Positions 25,269 through 34,012 of a DNA stretch of 54,344 nt are shown here, in pieces. The notes under the pieces are model-generated. The model worked only from the letters and a program-made list of their open reading frames with translations. It was not told where the DNA came from and searched no databases. Numbering within the stretch: the first letter of the stretch is position 1; every line of letters begins with the position of its first letter. This DNA comes from Nocardioides sp. Lineage in GTDB: Bacteria; Actinomycetota; Actinomycetes; Propionibacteriales; Nocardioidaceae. The position numbers were made by a program, and so were the translations under genes. The DNA lies in contig PBYI01000061.1 in assembly GCA_002729525.1 (NCBI GenBank), positions 1-54,344 on the forward strand, given 5' to 3'.

Positions 25269-26942
25269 TTGTCGATTTCGACCTACGAGCCAGGCGGAGA
25301 AACACTGGCGGACCGATTGGCCGCTGCGCGGGTTCACAATCCCGAACGGGAAGCACTCGTCTGTTATCAGGACGACGGCACGCGCGTGACGCGCCTGACC
25401 TACGAGGAGCTCTACCAACAGGCCTTGGCCATCGCCAAGGGGTTGAGCGCGCGAGGTGTCGGCCACGGAGACCACGTCGCCGTCTGGCTTCCGAACGGCC
25501 CCGAGTGGGTGCTGTTCCAGCATGCGACCGCGATGCTCGGCGCCGTTCTCGTCCCGGCCAACTCCTTCTACCGGGAGGCCGAGTTCGAGTACCTGCTGCG
25601 CCAGTCCGACTCGGCGGTCCTGGTGTACACCCCCCGGTTCCTCAATCTGGACTACGAGCAGGCGCTGAGGAACCTCCTCCCTGAGTTGGAAAGCGGCGGA
25701 GCAGACCGGTTCGACCGGTTCCCCGTGCTGCGCGACGTGGTGTGTGTCGGGGAGGAGCCCGGCCTGCCGGGCGCTCTGAGCCTCCAAGCCTTGGTGGATG
25801 GCGGGCGAGGGATGGCTGATGAGGATCTGTTCGCGATCACCGCGGACGTCAAGCCCGACGACCCCCTCATGATCATGTACACCTCCGGCACCACAGGTGA
25901 CCCGAAGGGGTGCCTCCTGTCACATTCGAACCTCCTGACGAACTCCATGCACTTCAGTGAGTCCCTGGAGCTCGACGATGACAGCAGGTACCTCATTCCC
26001 ATTCCGTTCTTCCACAATGGTGGTTGCGTCCTGGGCCTGCTGAGCGCCCTTCAGCGGGGATCGACCCTCATCTCCATGGACAGGTTCGTTCCCGCACTGG
26101 CCCTCCGCATCCTGGCCGAGGAGAAGTGCACGCACACTGGTGGGGTCCCCACCATCTACATCGCCATGTTGCATGAGCCGAGCCTGCCGGAGCATGACTA
26201 CAGCACCATGAGGATGGCGTTCATGGCGGGGGCGCCGTGCCCGGTCGAGGTCAGCAGGTCTGTCGAGGAGACGTTCGGCCTGACGATCATCATCGGTCTC
26301 GGCATGACCGAGAGTTCGCCGCTCATCACGATCTCGCGCAAGGAGGACCCCTTCGAACAGCGAGTGGGATCGGTGGGCCGCCCGAAAGGCTGCGAGGCCA
26401 AGATCATTGACCCGGTCACCGGACAAGAGGTTGGCCCCCGAGTCGACGGGGAGCTGCTCACCCGCGGGCCCAACGTCATGCAGGGCTACTACAAGATGCC
26501 CGAGCAGACCGCGCAGGTTCTCGACGAGGACGGCTGGCTGCACACCGGCGACATGGTCAGGTGCGACGAGGACGGGTTCTTCTACGTCACCGGACGCCTC
26601 AAGGACCTGTACATCGTGGGGGGCGAGAACGTCGCCCCCGCCGAGGTGGAGGCATTCATGCGTACCCACCCGGCCGTTCAGGACGCCTATCTCGTCGGCG
26701 TCCCGGACGAGAAGTACGGCGAGGTCGGGCTTGCGGTCGTGCAGTTGAAGGCAGGTCACGAGGCGACGGAGGCCGAGCTCATCGACTACTGTCGCGGAAA
26801 GCTCGCCAGCTTCAAGGTTCCTCGATACGTCCAGTTCGTCACTGAGTACCCGCTGACGCCGGCCGGAAAGGTGAAGAAGTTCATCTTGAAGGACGAGTAC
26901 TCAAAGTCCATGGACCTTAAGGGCTATGGTCCCACGGCCTGA
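25269..26942 (+). CDS. acyl-CoA synthetase (AMP-forming)
   Basis: 557 residues, ANL superfamily. ATP motif A3 YTSGTTGDPKGCLLSHSNLL, A5 GLGMTESSP, A7-A8 LHTGDMVRCDEDGFFYVTGR followed by LKDLYIVGGENVAPAEVEAF, and the catalytic Lys near the end in LTPAGKVKKFIL. It activates a carboxylic acid to its CoA thioester. TTG 25269 (LSISTYEPGG) is chosen because GGAAGG lies 9 bases before; the frame also has TTG 25239. First gene of the operon; equivalent in position to AtuH, and also able to accept the acid made by the CYP153 operon. Overlaps the next gene by 17 bases. Confidence 0.92.
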   Translation: MSISTYEPGGETLADRLAAARVHNPEREALVCYQDDGTRVTRLTYEELYQQALAIAKGLSARGVGHGDHVAVWLPNGPEWVLFQHATAMLGAVLVPANSFYREAEFEYLLRQSDSAVLVYTPRFLNLDYEQALRNLLPELESGGADRFDRFPVLRDVVCVGEEPGLPGALSLQALVDGGRGMADEDLFAITADVKPDDPLMIMYTSGTTGDPKGCLLSHSNLLTNSMHFSESLELDDDSRYLIPIPFFHNGGCVLGLLSALQRGSTLISMDRFVPALALRILAEEKCTHTGGVPTIYIAMLHEPSLPEHDYSTMRMAFMAGAPCPVEVSRSVEETFGLTIIIGLGMTESSPLITISRKEDPFEQRVGSVGRPKGCEAKIIDPVTGQEVGPRVDGELLTRGPNVMQGYYKMPEQTAQVLDEDGWLHTGDMVRCDEDGFFYVTGRLKDLYIVGGENVAPAEVEAFMRTHPAVQDAYLVGVPDEKYGEVGLAVVQLKAGHEATEAELIDYCRGKLASFKVPRYVQFVTEYPLTPAGKVKKFILKDEYSKSMDLKGYGPTA

Positions 26943-27987
26943 ACTCGCTGCAGACTCGGTTCCAGGTACCGGCGCGTGGAGAGACATCGAGAACGTCTCG
27001 TCGTCCTCCCGAGTGGCCTTCATCGAAGGTGACGAGCCGCGGATGCTGCGTGCAGCGGCCCTCGCGGTGGAAGCCGGGCTCTGTCGACCGGTGCTCCTCG
27101 GGAAGCGGCCGGAGATCCAGCGTGCCTCCCGAGACTATGGCATTGACGCGGGCGCAATCGACACGCTCGATGTCAGCGACCCCGCAGTTCGCGAACAGCT
27201 GGTCCGCGACTTCGAGCGTCAGGCGGGGCCGGCGACCGACCTTCGCAGCGAGACCTTGTCGAACCGCGCCTCCTGGGCTGCGGCGCTGGTCCGGTGCGGA
27301 TGGGTGGACGCAGCGATAGGAGGAACGCGCACAACCAGTGCGGACATGCTCCGCGCCGGACTCTCATGCATCGGGCTCGCATCGGAACGATCCACTGTCA
27401 GTGGAGCGATCTTTCTCGACACTCAGCGAGCGGACGTCGGATCCGCAGGCACACTCGCCTTCGCGGACGCTGTGGTGACCCCCATGCCCACCGTCGAGCA
27501 GCTCGCCGACATCGCGGCGGCCACGGCCCGATCCTGGCGAGCCTTGATGAGGACCGAGCCGCGTATCGGTTTTCTGTCCTTCTCCACGAGGGGCAGTTCC
27601 GCGTCCGCCCACGTCCAGCGCGTCCGGGAGGCCGTCACTCTCTACCGACGGCGGTTTCCCGAGGAGACCGTCGACGGCGAACTGCAGTTCGACGCAGCCG
27701 TCTCCAAGGCTGTGGCGGAACGCAAGCACGCGACCGGCGCAGTTGCGGGCGCGGCCAATGTTCTTGTCTTCCCCAGCCTCGACTCGGCCAACATCGCCTA
27801 CAAGGTGGCGGAGCAACTGGGGGGCGCACGGGCACGGGCCTACCTGCAAGGCCTCGCGAGGCCATTTGCGGACGTATCGCGAGGGTGCAGCGTCGACGAC
27901 ATCGTCACCACCCTTCGAATGCTGCTCTACGACACTCTGCAAAGACCTGAGCCGGAGAGCAATCTACGAGGAGGAGTTCTGAGTTGA
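26926..27987 (+). CDS. phosphate acetyl/butyryltransferase-like protein
   Basis: 353 residues, PTA_PTB family. Recognisable: VAFIEGDEPRMLRAAALAVE at the start, GIASERSTVSGAIFLD-like middle (GLASERSTVSGAIFLDTQRA), and the very conserved C-terminal run LSFSTRGSSASAHVQRVREA, VDGELQFDAAVSKAVAERKH, AANVLVFPSLDSANIAYKVA and RPFADVSRGCSVDDIV. Such enzymes exchange CoA and phosphate between acyl-CoA and acyl phosphate. No acyl kinase is nearby. Its place between a CoA ligase and AtuA is not part of the known Atu set, so its substrate may be the pathway's acyl-CoA. Coupled to its neighbours by overlaps. Confidence 0.85.
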   Translation: MVPRPELAADSVPGTGAWRDIENVSSSSRVAFIEGDEPRMLRAAALAVEAGLCRPVLLGKRPEIQRASRDYGIDAGAIDTLDVSDPAVREQLVRDFERQAGPATDLRSETLSNRASWAAALVRCGWVDAAIGGTRTTSADMLRAGLSCIGLASERSTVSGAIFLDTQRADVGSAGTLAFADAVVTPMPTVEQLADIAAATARSWRALMRTEPRIGFLSFSTRGSSASAHVQRVREAVTLYRRRFPEETVDGELQFDAAVSKAVAERKHATGAVAGAANVLVFPSLDSANIAYKVAEQLGGARARAYLQGLARPFADVSRGCSVDDIVTTLRMLLYDTLQRPEPESNLRGGVLS

Positions 27988-29348
27988 AAACGGTAAGGAT
28001 TGCGAACGGACAGGCCTTCTGGGGTGACAGTCCCGCTGCGCCAATAGCCCAGGTACGCGGTGGCGACATCGACTACCTGACCTTGGACTACCTGGCCGAG
28101 ATCACCATGTCAGTGCTGCGCAAGCAGTACGAGCGAGACCCCGATGCCGGTTACGCGAGGGATTTCGTCGATCTCATGTCGGAGATCATGCAGGAGTGCA
28201 TAGAGCGCGACATCAAGGTGATTGCCAATGCCGGAGGAGTCAATCCCCAGGGTTGTGCCCAGGCTCTGCTCGATGTAGCAGCGAGCAAAGGGATCAGCGG
28301 GCTGCGCGTCGGCGTCGTCACCGGCGATGACATCATGGCGCAGTTGGACGGCATGGTCGGTGAAGGGGTGCCGTTGCAGAACCTGGATACCGGCCAGTCT
28401 TTTGAAGAGGTCAGAGACCGCATCGCCAGTGCAAACGCGCACCTAGGCGCTGAACCGATCACACGCGCTCTGGCCGATGGTGCGAACGTCGTGATAACCG
28501 GACGCTGCACTGATCCCGGATTGGTTCTGGGTCCTCTCGTGCACGAGTTTGGCTGGCGGTGGGATGACTGGGACTTGCTTGCGGCGGGCACGGTGGCCGG
28601 GCACACGATTGAGTGTGGCGCCCAGGCCAGCGGTGGCAATTTCCAGGGTGGATGGCGGGAGATGGGCGATCTCGCGCATGTTGGGTACCCCATCGTTGAG
28701 GTTAGCGCCGACGGCACCTTCGTCGTCACTAAGCACCCGGGGACGGGGGGCGCGGTGACGACCGCTACCGTGACGGAGCAATTGCTGTACGAGCTCGGTG
28801 ATCCGGCGACATACCTGTCGCCCGAGGTGACGGCCGACTTCACCGCCCTGGAGGTGCAGGAGGTCGGCCGCGACCGAGTCGAAGTCACGGGAGCGCGGGG
28901 CAGACCACCGACGGACTCGCTGAAGGTGTCCATGGCCTACTCGGACGGGTTCCAAGGCTCGGCCATGATCACGTATGCGTGGCCTGACGCGCTAGCCAAG
29001 GCCGAGCTGGCGGACTCCATCCTGCGAACGCGACTGGAGGGCCTTGACCTGCGCCTGCGAGCGATCCGCACCGATCTCGTCGGATACGACTCCGTTCACG
29101 GCCCCGTCATTCCCTCAGAGGGCTCGGACCCGGCCGAGGTCGTGCTGCGGGTCTCGATCTGGGCAGACGACCCGGGCACCGTGAGCAGGTTCGCAGCCGA
29201 GATCGCCCCTCTGGTGATGGGCCCGCCGGGCTTCACCGGTCTGCTGGCTGGGGGACGGATGAGGCCAAGCCGTGTCATGGCCTACTGGCCGACCCTGATC
29301 CCCAAGAGTGTGGTTGACCCTCAAGTGATTGTGAGAGATGGCGTATGA
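27984..29348 (+). CDS. AtuA-like protein, N-terminal part as separate gene (DUF1446)
   Basis: 454 residues, acyclic terpene utilisation AtuA family. Family blocks: GGDIDYLTLDYLAEITMSVL, VIANAGGVNPQGCAQALLDV, NVVITGRCTDPGLVLGPLVH, AGHTIECGAQASGGNFQGGW and TATVTEQLLYELGDPATYLS. The exact reaction of AtuA is unknown, but it is essential for growth on citronellol and geraniol in Pseudomonas. TTG 27984 overlaps the previous stop as TTGA, with AGGAGG 10 bases upstream. The C-terminal domain usually fused to this protein is encoded by the next gene. Confidence 0.9.
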   Translation: MKTVRIANGQAFWGDSPAAPIAQVRGGDIDYLTLDYLAEITMSVLRKQYERDPDAGYARDFVDLMSEIMQECIERDIKVIANAGGVNPQGCAQALLDVAASKGISGLRVGVVTGDDIMAQLDGMVGEGVPLQNLDTGQSFEEVRDRIASANAHLGAEPITRALADGANVVITGRCTDPGLVLGPLVHEFGWRWDDWDLLAAGTVAGHTIECGAQASGGNFQGGWREMGDLAHVGYPIVEVSADGTFVVTKHPGTGGAVTTATVTEQLLYELGDPATYLSPEVTADFTALEVQEVGRDRVEVTGARGRPPTDSLKVSMAYSDGFQGSAMITYAWPDALAKAELADSILRTRLEGLDLRLRAIRTDLVGYDSVHGPVIPSEGSDPAEVVLRVSIWADDPGTVSRFAAEIAPLVMGPPGFTGLLAGGRMRPSRVMAYWPTLIPKSVVDPQVIVRDGV

Positions 29349-29650
29349 GACTCATCGATGTTGCGCACGCAAGGTCTGGGGACAAGGGCGACTCCGTCAA
29401 CATAGGACTCATTGCACGTGACCGCTCGGACTACCCCTTGCTGGTCAGAGAGGTAACGGCGGAACGGGTTGCCCATCACTTCGCTGGAGTCTGCCTCGGC
29501 GAGGTGAAGCGGTACGAGCTGCCGAACCTGGGGGCGCTCAACTTCATCTTGAGCTCCGCTTTGGGCGGCGGAGGAACGACCTCGCTTCGGGTGGACGCTC
29601 AAGGCAAGGCCATGGGCGAGGCGCTCCTGTTCATGGAGATCGATGTCTGA
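29345..29650 (+). CDS. AtuA C-terminal-domain protein
   Basis: 101 residues corresponding to the AtuA C-terminal, ferredoxin-like domain: AHARSGDKGDSVNIGLIARD, VAHHFAGVCLGEVKRYELPN, LGALNFILSSALGGGGTTSL. In Pseudomonas AtuA this is fused to the DUF1446 part; here it is a separate gene with an ATGA overlap, so the two chains probably assemble. The S-G-D-K-G-D motif is the most conserved and likely functional part. Confidence 0.88.
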   Translation: MRLIDVAHARSGDKGDSVNIGLIARDRSDYPLLVREVTAERVAHHFAGVCLGEVKRYELPNLGALNFILSSALGGGGTTSLRVDAQGKAMGEALLFMEIDV

Positions 29651-30341
29651 GCAAGCCAATGCACACGCGTCGGAGGCCCCGGAGTACGCGGCCGGCGCAG
29701 AAGCGCCGGCCAAGAGACGCAGGGAGCTGCGTCAGACCCGGCGGCGTGTGGAGATTCTCGAGGCGGCGGCCGAGGAGTTCGCGATCCGCGGCTATCACGA
29801 TGCGAGCCTGCAGAGGATCGGCGACAAGGTCGGGTTGTCGAAGGCCAGCCTGTACTACTACGTATCGTCCAAGAGCGACCTGCTCGCCGAGCTCTTGATC
29901 GCTGCGGTCGACTCCCAACCGGCCGAGGTGAGCGAAGGGGAACCCGCGGAACGGCTGCGGGAGTTCATGCACACGCACGTGAGTCGTGTCTGCACGACAG
30001 TAGAGGGCCAGGCTCTAGCCGACAACAGCGACGTGCTCATGTCGAAGACGGCGCCTGCGAACCTGGCGGCGGCTCGACGACGGTACGAGGACGTTCTCGC
30101 CTCCATCCTGAGGTCGGGCATCGCCTCGGGAGAATTCCGGGACGTCCCTGTGCGTCCCGTGGTCAAATTCATTTTCGCAGGCCTCAACTCGGTTCCACAG
30201 TGGTACCAGCCCAGCGGTGAGTTCCCATTGGAGCGCGTGGTGGACGACGTCATGGGGATCCTTCTCGCCGGGGTCCTTGCCGATGGCCGCTCGTCGAGCC
30301 TCGAACCAGACCCATTCGACAGAACACGTACTGAGAAGTAA
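29643..30341 (+). CDS. TetR-family regulator inside the operon
   Basis: 232 residues with a 25-residue disordered N-terminus. HTH: VEILEAAAEEFAIRGYHDAS, LQRIGDKVGLSKASLYYYVS. The recognition helix (LYYY) is canonical, and the TetR_C domain follows (VCTTVEGQALADNSDVLMSK). The start overlaps the AtuA C-domain gene by 8 bases and the gene is 9 bases before the carboxylase, so it is co-transcribed with the genes it most likely controls, giving a feedback loop. The ligand may be a branched acyl-CoA. Confidence 0.9.
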   Translation: MSEQANAHASEAPEYAAGAEAPAKRRRELRQTRRRVEILEAAAEEFAIRGYHDASLQRIGDKVGLSKASLYYYVSSKSDLLAELLIAAVDSQPAEVSEGEPAERLREFMHTHVSRVCTTVEGQALADNSDVLMSKTAPANLAAARRRYEDVLASILRSGIASGEFRDVPVRPVVKFIFAGLNSVPQWYQPSGEFPLERVVDDVMGILLAGVLADGRSSSLEPDPFDRTRTEK

Positions 30342-30350
30342 GGGAGAACC

Positions 30351-31949
30351 GTGCAGGTACTGCCCGATCGAGTAGACACCTCCTCCATCGAGTTTCAGCA
30401 AAACTTGGACCAGATGCGGTTGAGCCTCGACGAGGTCGCAGAGGTTCGCTCGGCGACACTCCTCGGCGGAGGCGAGAAGTCCGTCGCACGCCTACGCGCT
30501 CGCGGAAAGATGCTCGCGCGCGAACGCATCGAATGGCTGTTGGATGAGGACTCCCCGTTCCTGGAACTGATGCCCTTTGCGGCGTGGGGCACCGAGTTCA
30601 CGGTGGGCGCCAGCGTGGTGACCGGCATCGGCGTCATCGAGGACGTCGAGGTCATGCTCATCGCCCACGACCCCACCGTGCGCGGCGGGACACTCAACCC
30701 CCATAGCTTCAAGAAGGTCTTCCGTGCCATGGAGATCGCGAAGGAGAACCGGCTGCCGGTCATCACGCTCGTGGAGTCGGGCGGAGCCGACCTGCCGACG
30801 CAGGCCGAAGTGGCCATTCCAGGCGGGCGGATGTTCCGGGACCTGACTGATCACTCCGCCGCCGGGCTACCCACGATCGCGCTCGTCTTCGGCAACGCGA
30901 CAGCTGGCGGTGCCTACATGCCCGGCATGTCCGACTACGTGGTGATGGTCCGCGAGAGAGCCAAGGTCTTCCTCGGGGGACCGCCCCTGGTGAAGATGGC
31001 CACCGGAGAGGAGTCGGACGACGAGTCGCTCGGAGGCGCGGAGATGCACGCCCGGACCTCCGGACTCGCCGACTATCTGGCCGAGGATGAACTCGACGCG
31101 ATCCGCATCGGTCGCGAGATCGTGCGCCGTCTGAACTGGCGCAGGCTGGGCTCGACTCCGACCGAGCCGCCCGACGAGCCCCTCTACCCGGCCGAACAGC
31201 TCCTCGGCATCCCCTCCTCGGACCCCAAGGTGCCGTTCGACCCTCGCGACGTCCTCGCCCGGGTCGTCGACGGCTCCAGGTTCGATGAGTTCAAGCCGCT
31301 CTACGGCACCTCCCTTGTCACGGGATGGGCATCCATCCACGGATACCCGGTGGGTGTGCTGGCCAACGCGCGAGGCGTGCTCCTCAACGAGGAGGCTGAG
31401 AAGGCCGCTCAGTTCATTCAACTCGCCAACCAGATCGACACCCCACTGCTGTTCCTCCAGAACACCACGGGCTACATGGTCGGCAAGACCTACGAGCAAG
31501 CCGGAATCATCAAGGACGGGGCCAAGATGATCAACGCGGTGACCAACAGTCGCGTGCCGCATCTCACCGTCAACATAGGAGTCTCCTACGGAGCCGGGAA
31601 CTACGGCATGGCCGGGCGAGCCTTCGGCCCCCGCTTCCTCTTCTCCTGGGTCAACTCCAGGACCGCCGTCATGGGACCTCAACAACTCGCGGGCGTTATG
31701 TCCATCGTCGCAAGGGAGTCGGCAGCCGACAGGGGGCTCCCGTTCGACGAGGCTGCCGACGCCGTCATGCGCGAGACCGTTCAGTCGCAGATCGAGAGCG
31801 AGCAGACTGCGTTGGCGAACAGCTCAAGGGTTTACGACGACGGCGTCATCGACCCGCGTGATACGCGGTCTGTCCTCGGCATCTGCCTGTCCGTGATCCA
31901 CAACAACGAAGTCCGTGGCCAGCGCGGCTACGGCGTATTCAGGATGTGA
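30351..31949 (+). CDS. acyl-CoA carboxylase beta subunit (AtuC/LiuB type)
   Basis: 532 residues, carboxyltransferase with two crotonase-like halves. N-half: LRARGKMLARERIEWLLDED, HDPTVRGGTLNPHSFKKVFR, LVESGGADLPTQAEVAIPGG, FGNATAGGAYMPGMSDYVVM. C-half: GVLANARGVLLNEEAEKAAQ, FLQNTTGYMVGKTYEQAGII and VSYGAGNYGMAGRAFGPRFL. The pattern matches 3-methylcrotonyl-/geranyl-CoA carboxylase rather than propionyl-CoA carboxylase. It transfers CO2 from biotin to the gamma carbon of an unsaturated acyl-CoA. With AtuA alongside, geranyl-CoA-like substrates are favoured, but sequence alone does not exclude methylcrotonyl-CoA. Confidence 0.92.
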   Translation: MQVLPDRVDTSSIEFQQNLDQMRLSLDEVAEVRSATLLGGGEKSVARLRARGKMLARERIEWLLDEDSPFLELMPFAAWGTEFTVGASVVTGIGVIEDVEVMLIAHDPTVRGGTLNPHSFKKVFRAMEIAKENRLPVITLVESGGADLPTQAEVAIPGGRMFRDLTDHSAAGLPTIALVFGNATAGGAYMPGMSDYVVMVRERAKVFLGGPPLVKMATGEESDDESLGGAEMHARTSGLADYLAEDELDAIRIGREIVRRLNWRRLGSTPTEPPDEPLYPAEQLLGIPSSDPKVPFDPRDVLARVVDGSRFDEFKPLYGTSLVTGWASIHGYPVGVLANARGVLLNEEAEKAAQFIQLANQIDTPLLFLQNTTGYMVGKTYEQAGIIKDGAKMINAVTNSRVPHLTVNIGVSYGAGNYGMAGRAFGPRFLFSWVNSRTAVMGPQQLAGVMSIVARESAADRGLPFDEAADAVMRETVQSQIESEQTALANSSRVYDDGVIDPRDTRSVLGICLSVIHNNEVRGQRGYGVFRM

Positions 31950-31953
31950 GCCT

Positions 31954-33951
31954 GTGCCTTCGATAAGCATGGTCCTGGTCGCGAATCGCGGTGAGATCGC
32001 GCGGCGGATCTTCCGTACCTGTCGCGACATGGGCATCAGCACGGCCGCCGTCTACTCCGACGCCGACGTGGACGCGCCCCACGTGGCCGAGGCGGACGTA
32101 GCCGTACGGCTGCCAGGGGTGAGCCCGGCGGAGACCTACCTGCGTCCCGATCTCCTGGTGGATGCCGCCCTCAGGGTGAACGCCGACGCCGTTCATCCTG
32201 GCTACGGGTTCCTATCCGAGAACGCCGGCTTCGCCCGTCTCTGCGCCGAGAACCGACTCACGTTCGTGGGGCCCCCGCCGGACGCGATCGAGGCGATGGG
32301 TTCCAAACTCGCCGCCAAGGCGATCATGGCCGGTGCCGGCGTCCCTACGTTGCCATGGGCCGACGTGACCGACCTGGACACGAACACGGTCCGTCAGGCG
32401 GCTGAAGACCTCGGCTATCCGCTACTGGTCAAGGCGTCCTCGGGTGGTGGCGGGCGTGGCATGCGCGCGGTGCTTGAGCCCGGCGACCTGCTCGATGCCG
32501 TCGCGGCCGCCAAGCGGGAGGCCGCTGCTGCCTTCAGCGACGCGACCGTGTTCCTGGAACGACTCGTGGTATCTCCTCGCCACGTGGAGGTGCAGGTGCT
32601 GGCCGACACATATGGCGACGTTGCGCACTTGTTCGAGCGCGAGTGCTCGATCCAGCGTAGATATCAGAAGATCATCGAGGAGAGCCCTTCATCCGCGGTG
32701 GACGAAGACCTGCGCGAGCGTATGGGCCGGGACGCTGTGGCGGCGGCCAAAGCCGTTGGCTACGTCGGTGCTGGGACCGTGGAGTTCGTGATGGACGCTC
32801 GGGGGGAGTACTACTTCCTCGAGATGAACACCCGGCTCCAGGTCGAACATCCGGTCACCGAGCTCGTCACCGGGCTCGACCTGGTCCGCCTGCAGCTCAT
32901 GGTCGCCCAGGACGAACCGCTTCCCGCCGAGGTGTCGGATGCTGCCATCATCGGCCATGCGGTCGAGGCAAGGCTCTACGCCGAGAACCCGCTGCAGCAG
33001 TTCCTGCCACAGACCGGAACGGTCGACACCTTCGACCTCGGGCAGGTTCCGGGGGTCCGGATCGACAGTGGAGTGGAAGCCGGGTCGTCGATCAGTCAGT
33101 ACTACGACCCCATGGTGGCCAAGGTCATTGCCTGGGCGCCGGACCGGCAGGAGGCGATACGCAAGCTCAGTGCGGCACTCGCCGCCGCCCGCATCCATGG
33201 CTTGGTCACGAACCGGGATCTCCTGGTCCGCATCTTGCGGCATCCCGAGTTCGTGGCCGGTCAAACTGACACCGGATTCTTGACCCGGCACCCCGCCGTC
33301 GAGCTCGGCCGACCACTGGCCGGACGCGATGCACAGCGCCTGCACGCGGTCGTGGCGAGCCTGGCTCTGGTTGAGCGGAAGCGGGCGGCGGCGTCGGTAC
33401 AGCGCACCGTCCCCGCCGGATGGCGGAACAACCGGTCGCAGCCGCAGACCATCAGCTTCGAGGCCGGAGAGGCACAGTACCGGGTCGCCTATGTGCTGGA
33501 CCACGGAACTGTTCGCGCACACGTCAACGATGACGGCCTACCTGAACTGGCCGTCAGTGTGCTCACGCCCCAACGCGTCGTTCTCGAGGTTGACGGTCTC
33601 CGCGAGACCTTCCACGTGGAGATCTCCGGTGACGGGGACTCACCGACCGTCCATGTGGACGGCCGCCTCGGCCACACCGCCTTCAGACGAGTGCCGCGGT
33701 TCCCCTCCACCGCCTCAGCAGCCCCCGGCGGCTCCCTCATGGCGCCGATGCCGGGCACCGTCGCGCGGGTCCTCGTTGCTATCGGCGACGACGTCGCTGC
33801 TGGTGAGCCGCTGTTGGTCCTTGAGGCCATGAAGATGGAGCACACCATGACGAGCCCGCATCGAGGCGTCGTGCGGGAAGTCACGGTTGAGCAGGGGTCA
33901 GCAGTGCGTGACGGCGAGGTGCTCGTGGTGATCGAGGAGAACGAGAACTAG
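31954..33951 (+). CDS. acyl-CoA carboxylase alpha subunit (biotin carboxylase-carrier)
   Basis: 665 residues. Biotin carboxylase, residues 1-450: VLVANRGEIARRIFRTCRDM, ATP-grasp loop VKASSGGGGRGMRAV, FLERLVVSPRHVEVQVLADT, FLEMNTRLQVEHPVTELVTG. A linker domain follows, then the biotin carrier domain at about 590-665 with the biotinyl Lys at 627 in LEAMKMEHTM. It carboxylates its own biotin with ATP and bicarbonate for the beta subunit. GTG 31954, 4 bases after the previous stop, is preferred; ATG 31969 is possible. Confidence 0.92.
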   Translation: MPSISMVLVANRGEIARRIFRTCRDMGISTAAVYSDADVDAPHVAEADVAVRLPGVSPAETYLRPDLLVDAALRVNADAVHPGYGFLSENAGFARLCAENRLTFVGPPPDAIEAMGSKLAAKAIMAGAGVPTLPWADVTDLDTNTVRQAAEDLGYPLLVKASSGGGGRGMRAVLEPGDLLDAVAAAKREAAAAFSDATVFLERLVVSPRHVEVQVLADTYGDVAHLFERECSIQRRYQKIIEESPSSAVDEDLRERMGRDAVAAAKAVGYVGAGTVEFVMDARGEYYFLEMNTRLQVEHPVTELVTGLDLVRLQLMVAQDEPLPAEVSDAAIIGHAVEARLYAENPLQQFLPQTGTVDTFDLGQVPGVRIDSGVEAGSSISQYYDPMVAKVIAWAPDRQEAIRKLSAALAAARIHGLVTNRDLLVRILRHPEFVAGQTDTGFLTRHPAVELGRPLAGRDAQRLHAVVASLALVERKRAAASVQRTVPAGWRNNRSQPQTISFEAGEAQYRVAYVLDHGTVRAHVNDDGLPELAVSVLTPQRVVLEVDGLRETFHVEISGDGDSPTVHVDGRLGHTAFRRVPRFPSTASAAPGGSLMAPMPGTVARVLVAIGDDVAAGEPLLVLEAMKMEHTMTSPHRGVVREVTVEQGSAVRDGEVLVVIEENEN

Positions 33952-34012
33952 GCGGCCTGGCGCAGCTGGGCGCTTCCGGCACCCACCAACCAACCCAAGT
34001 AAGGAGCACCAG

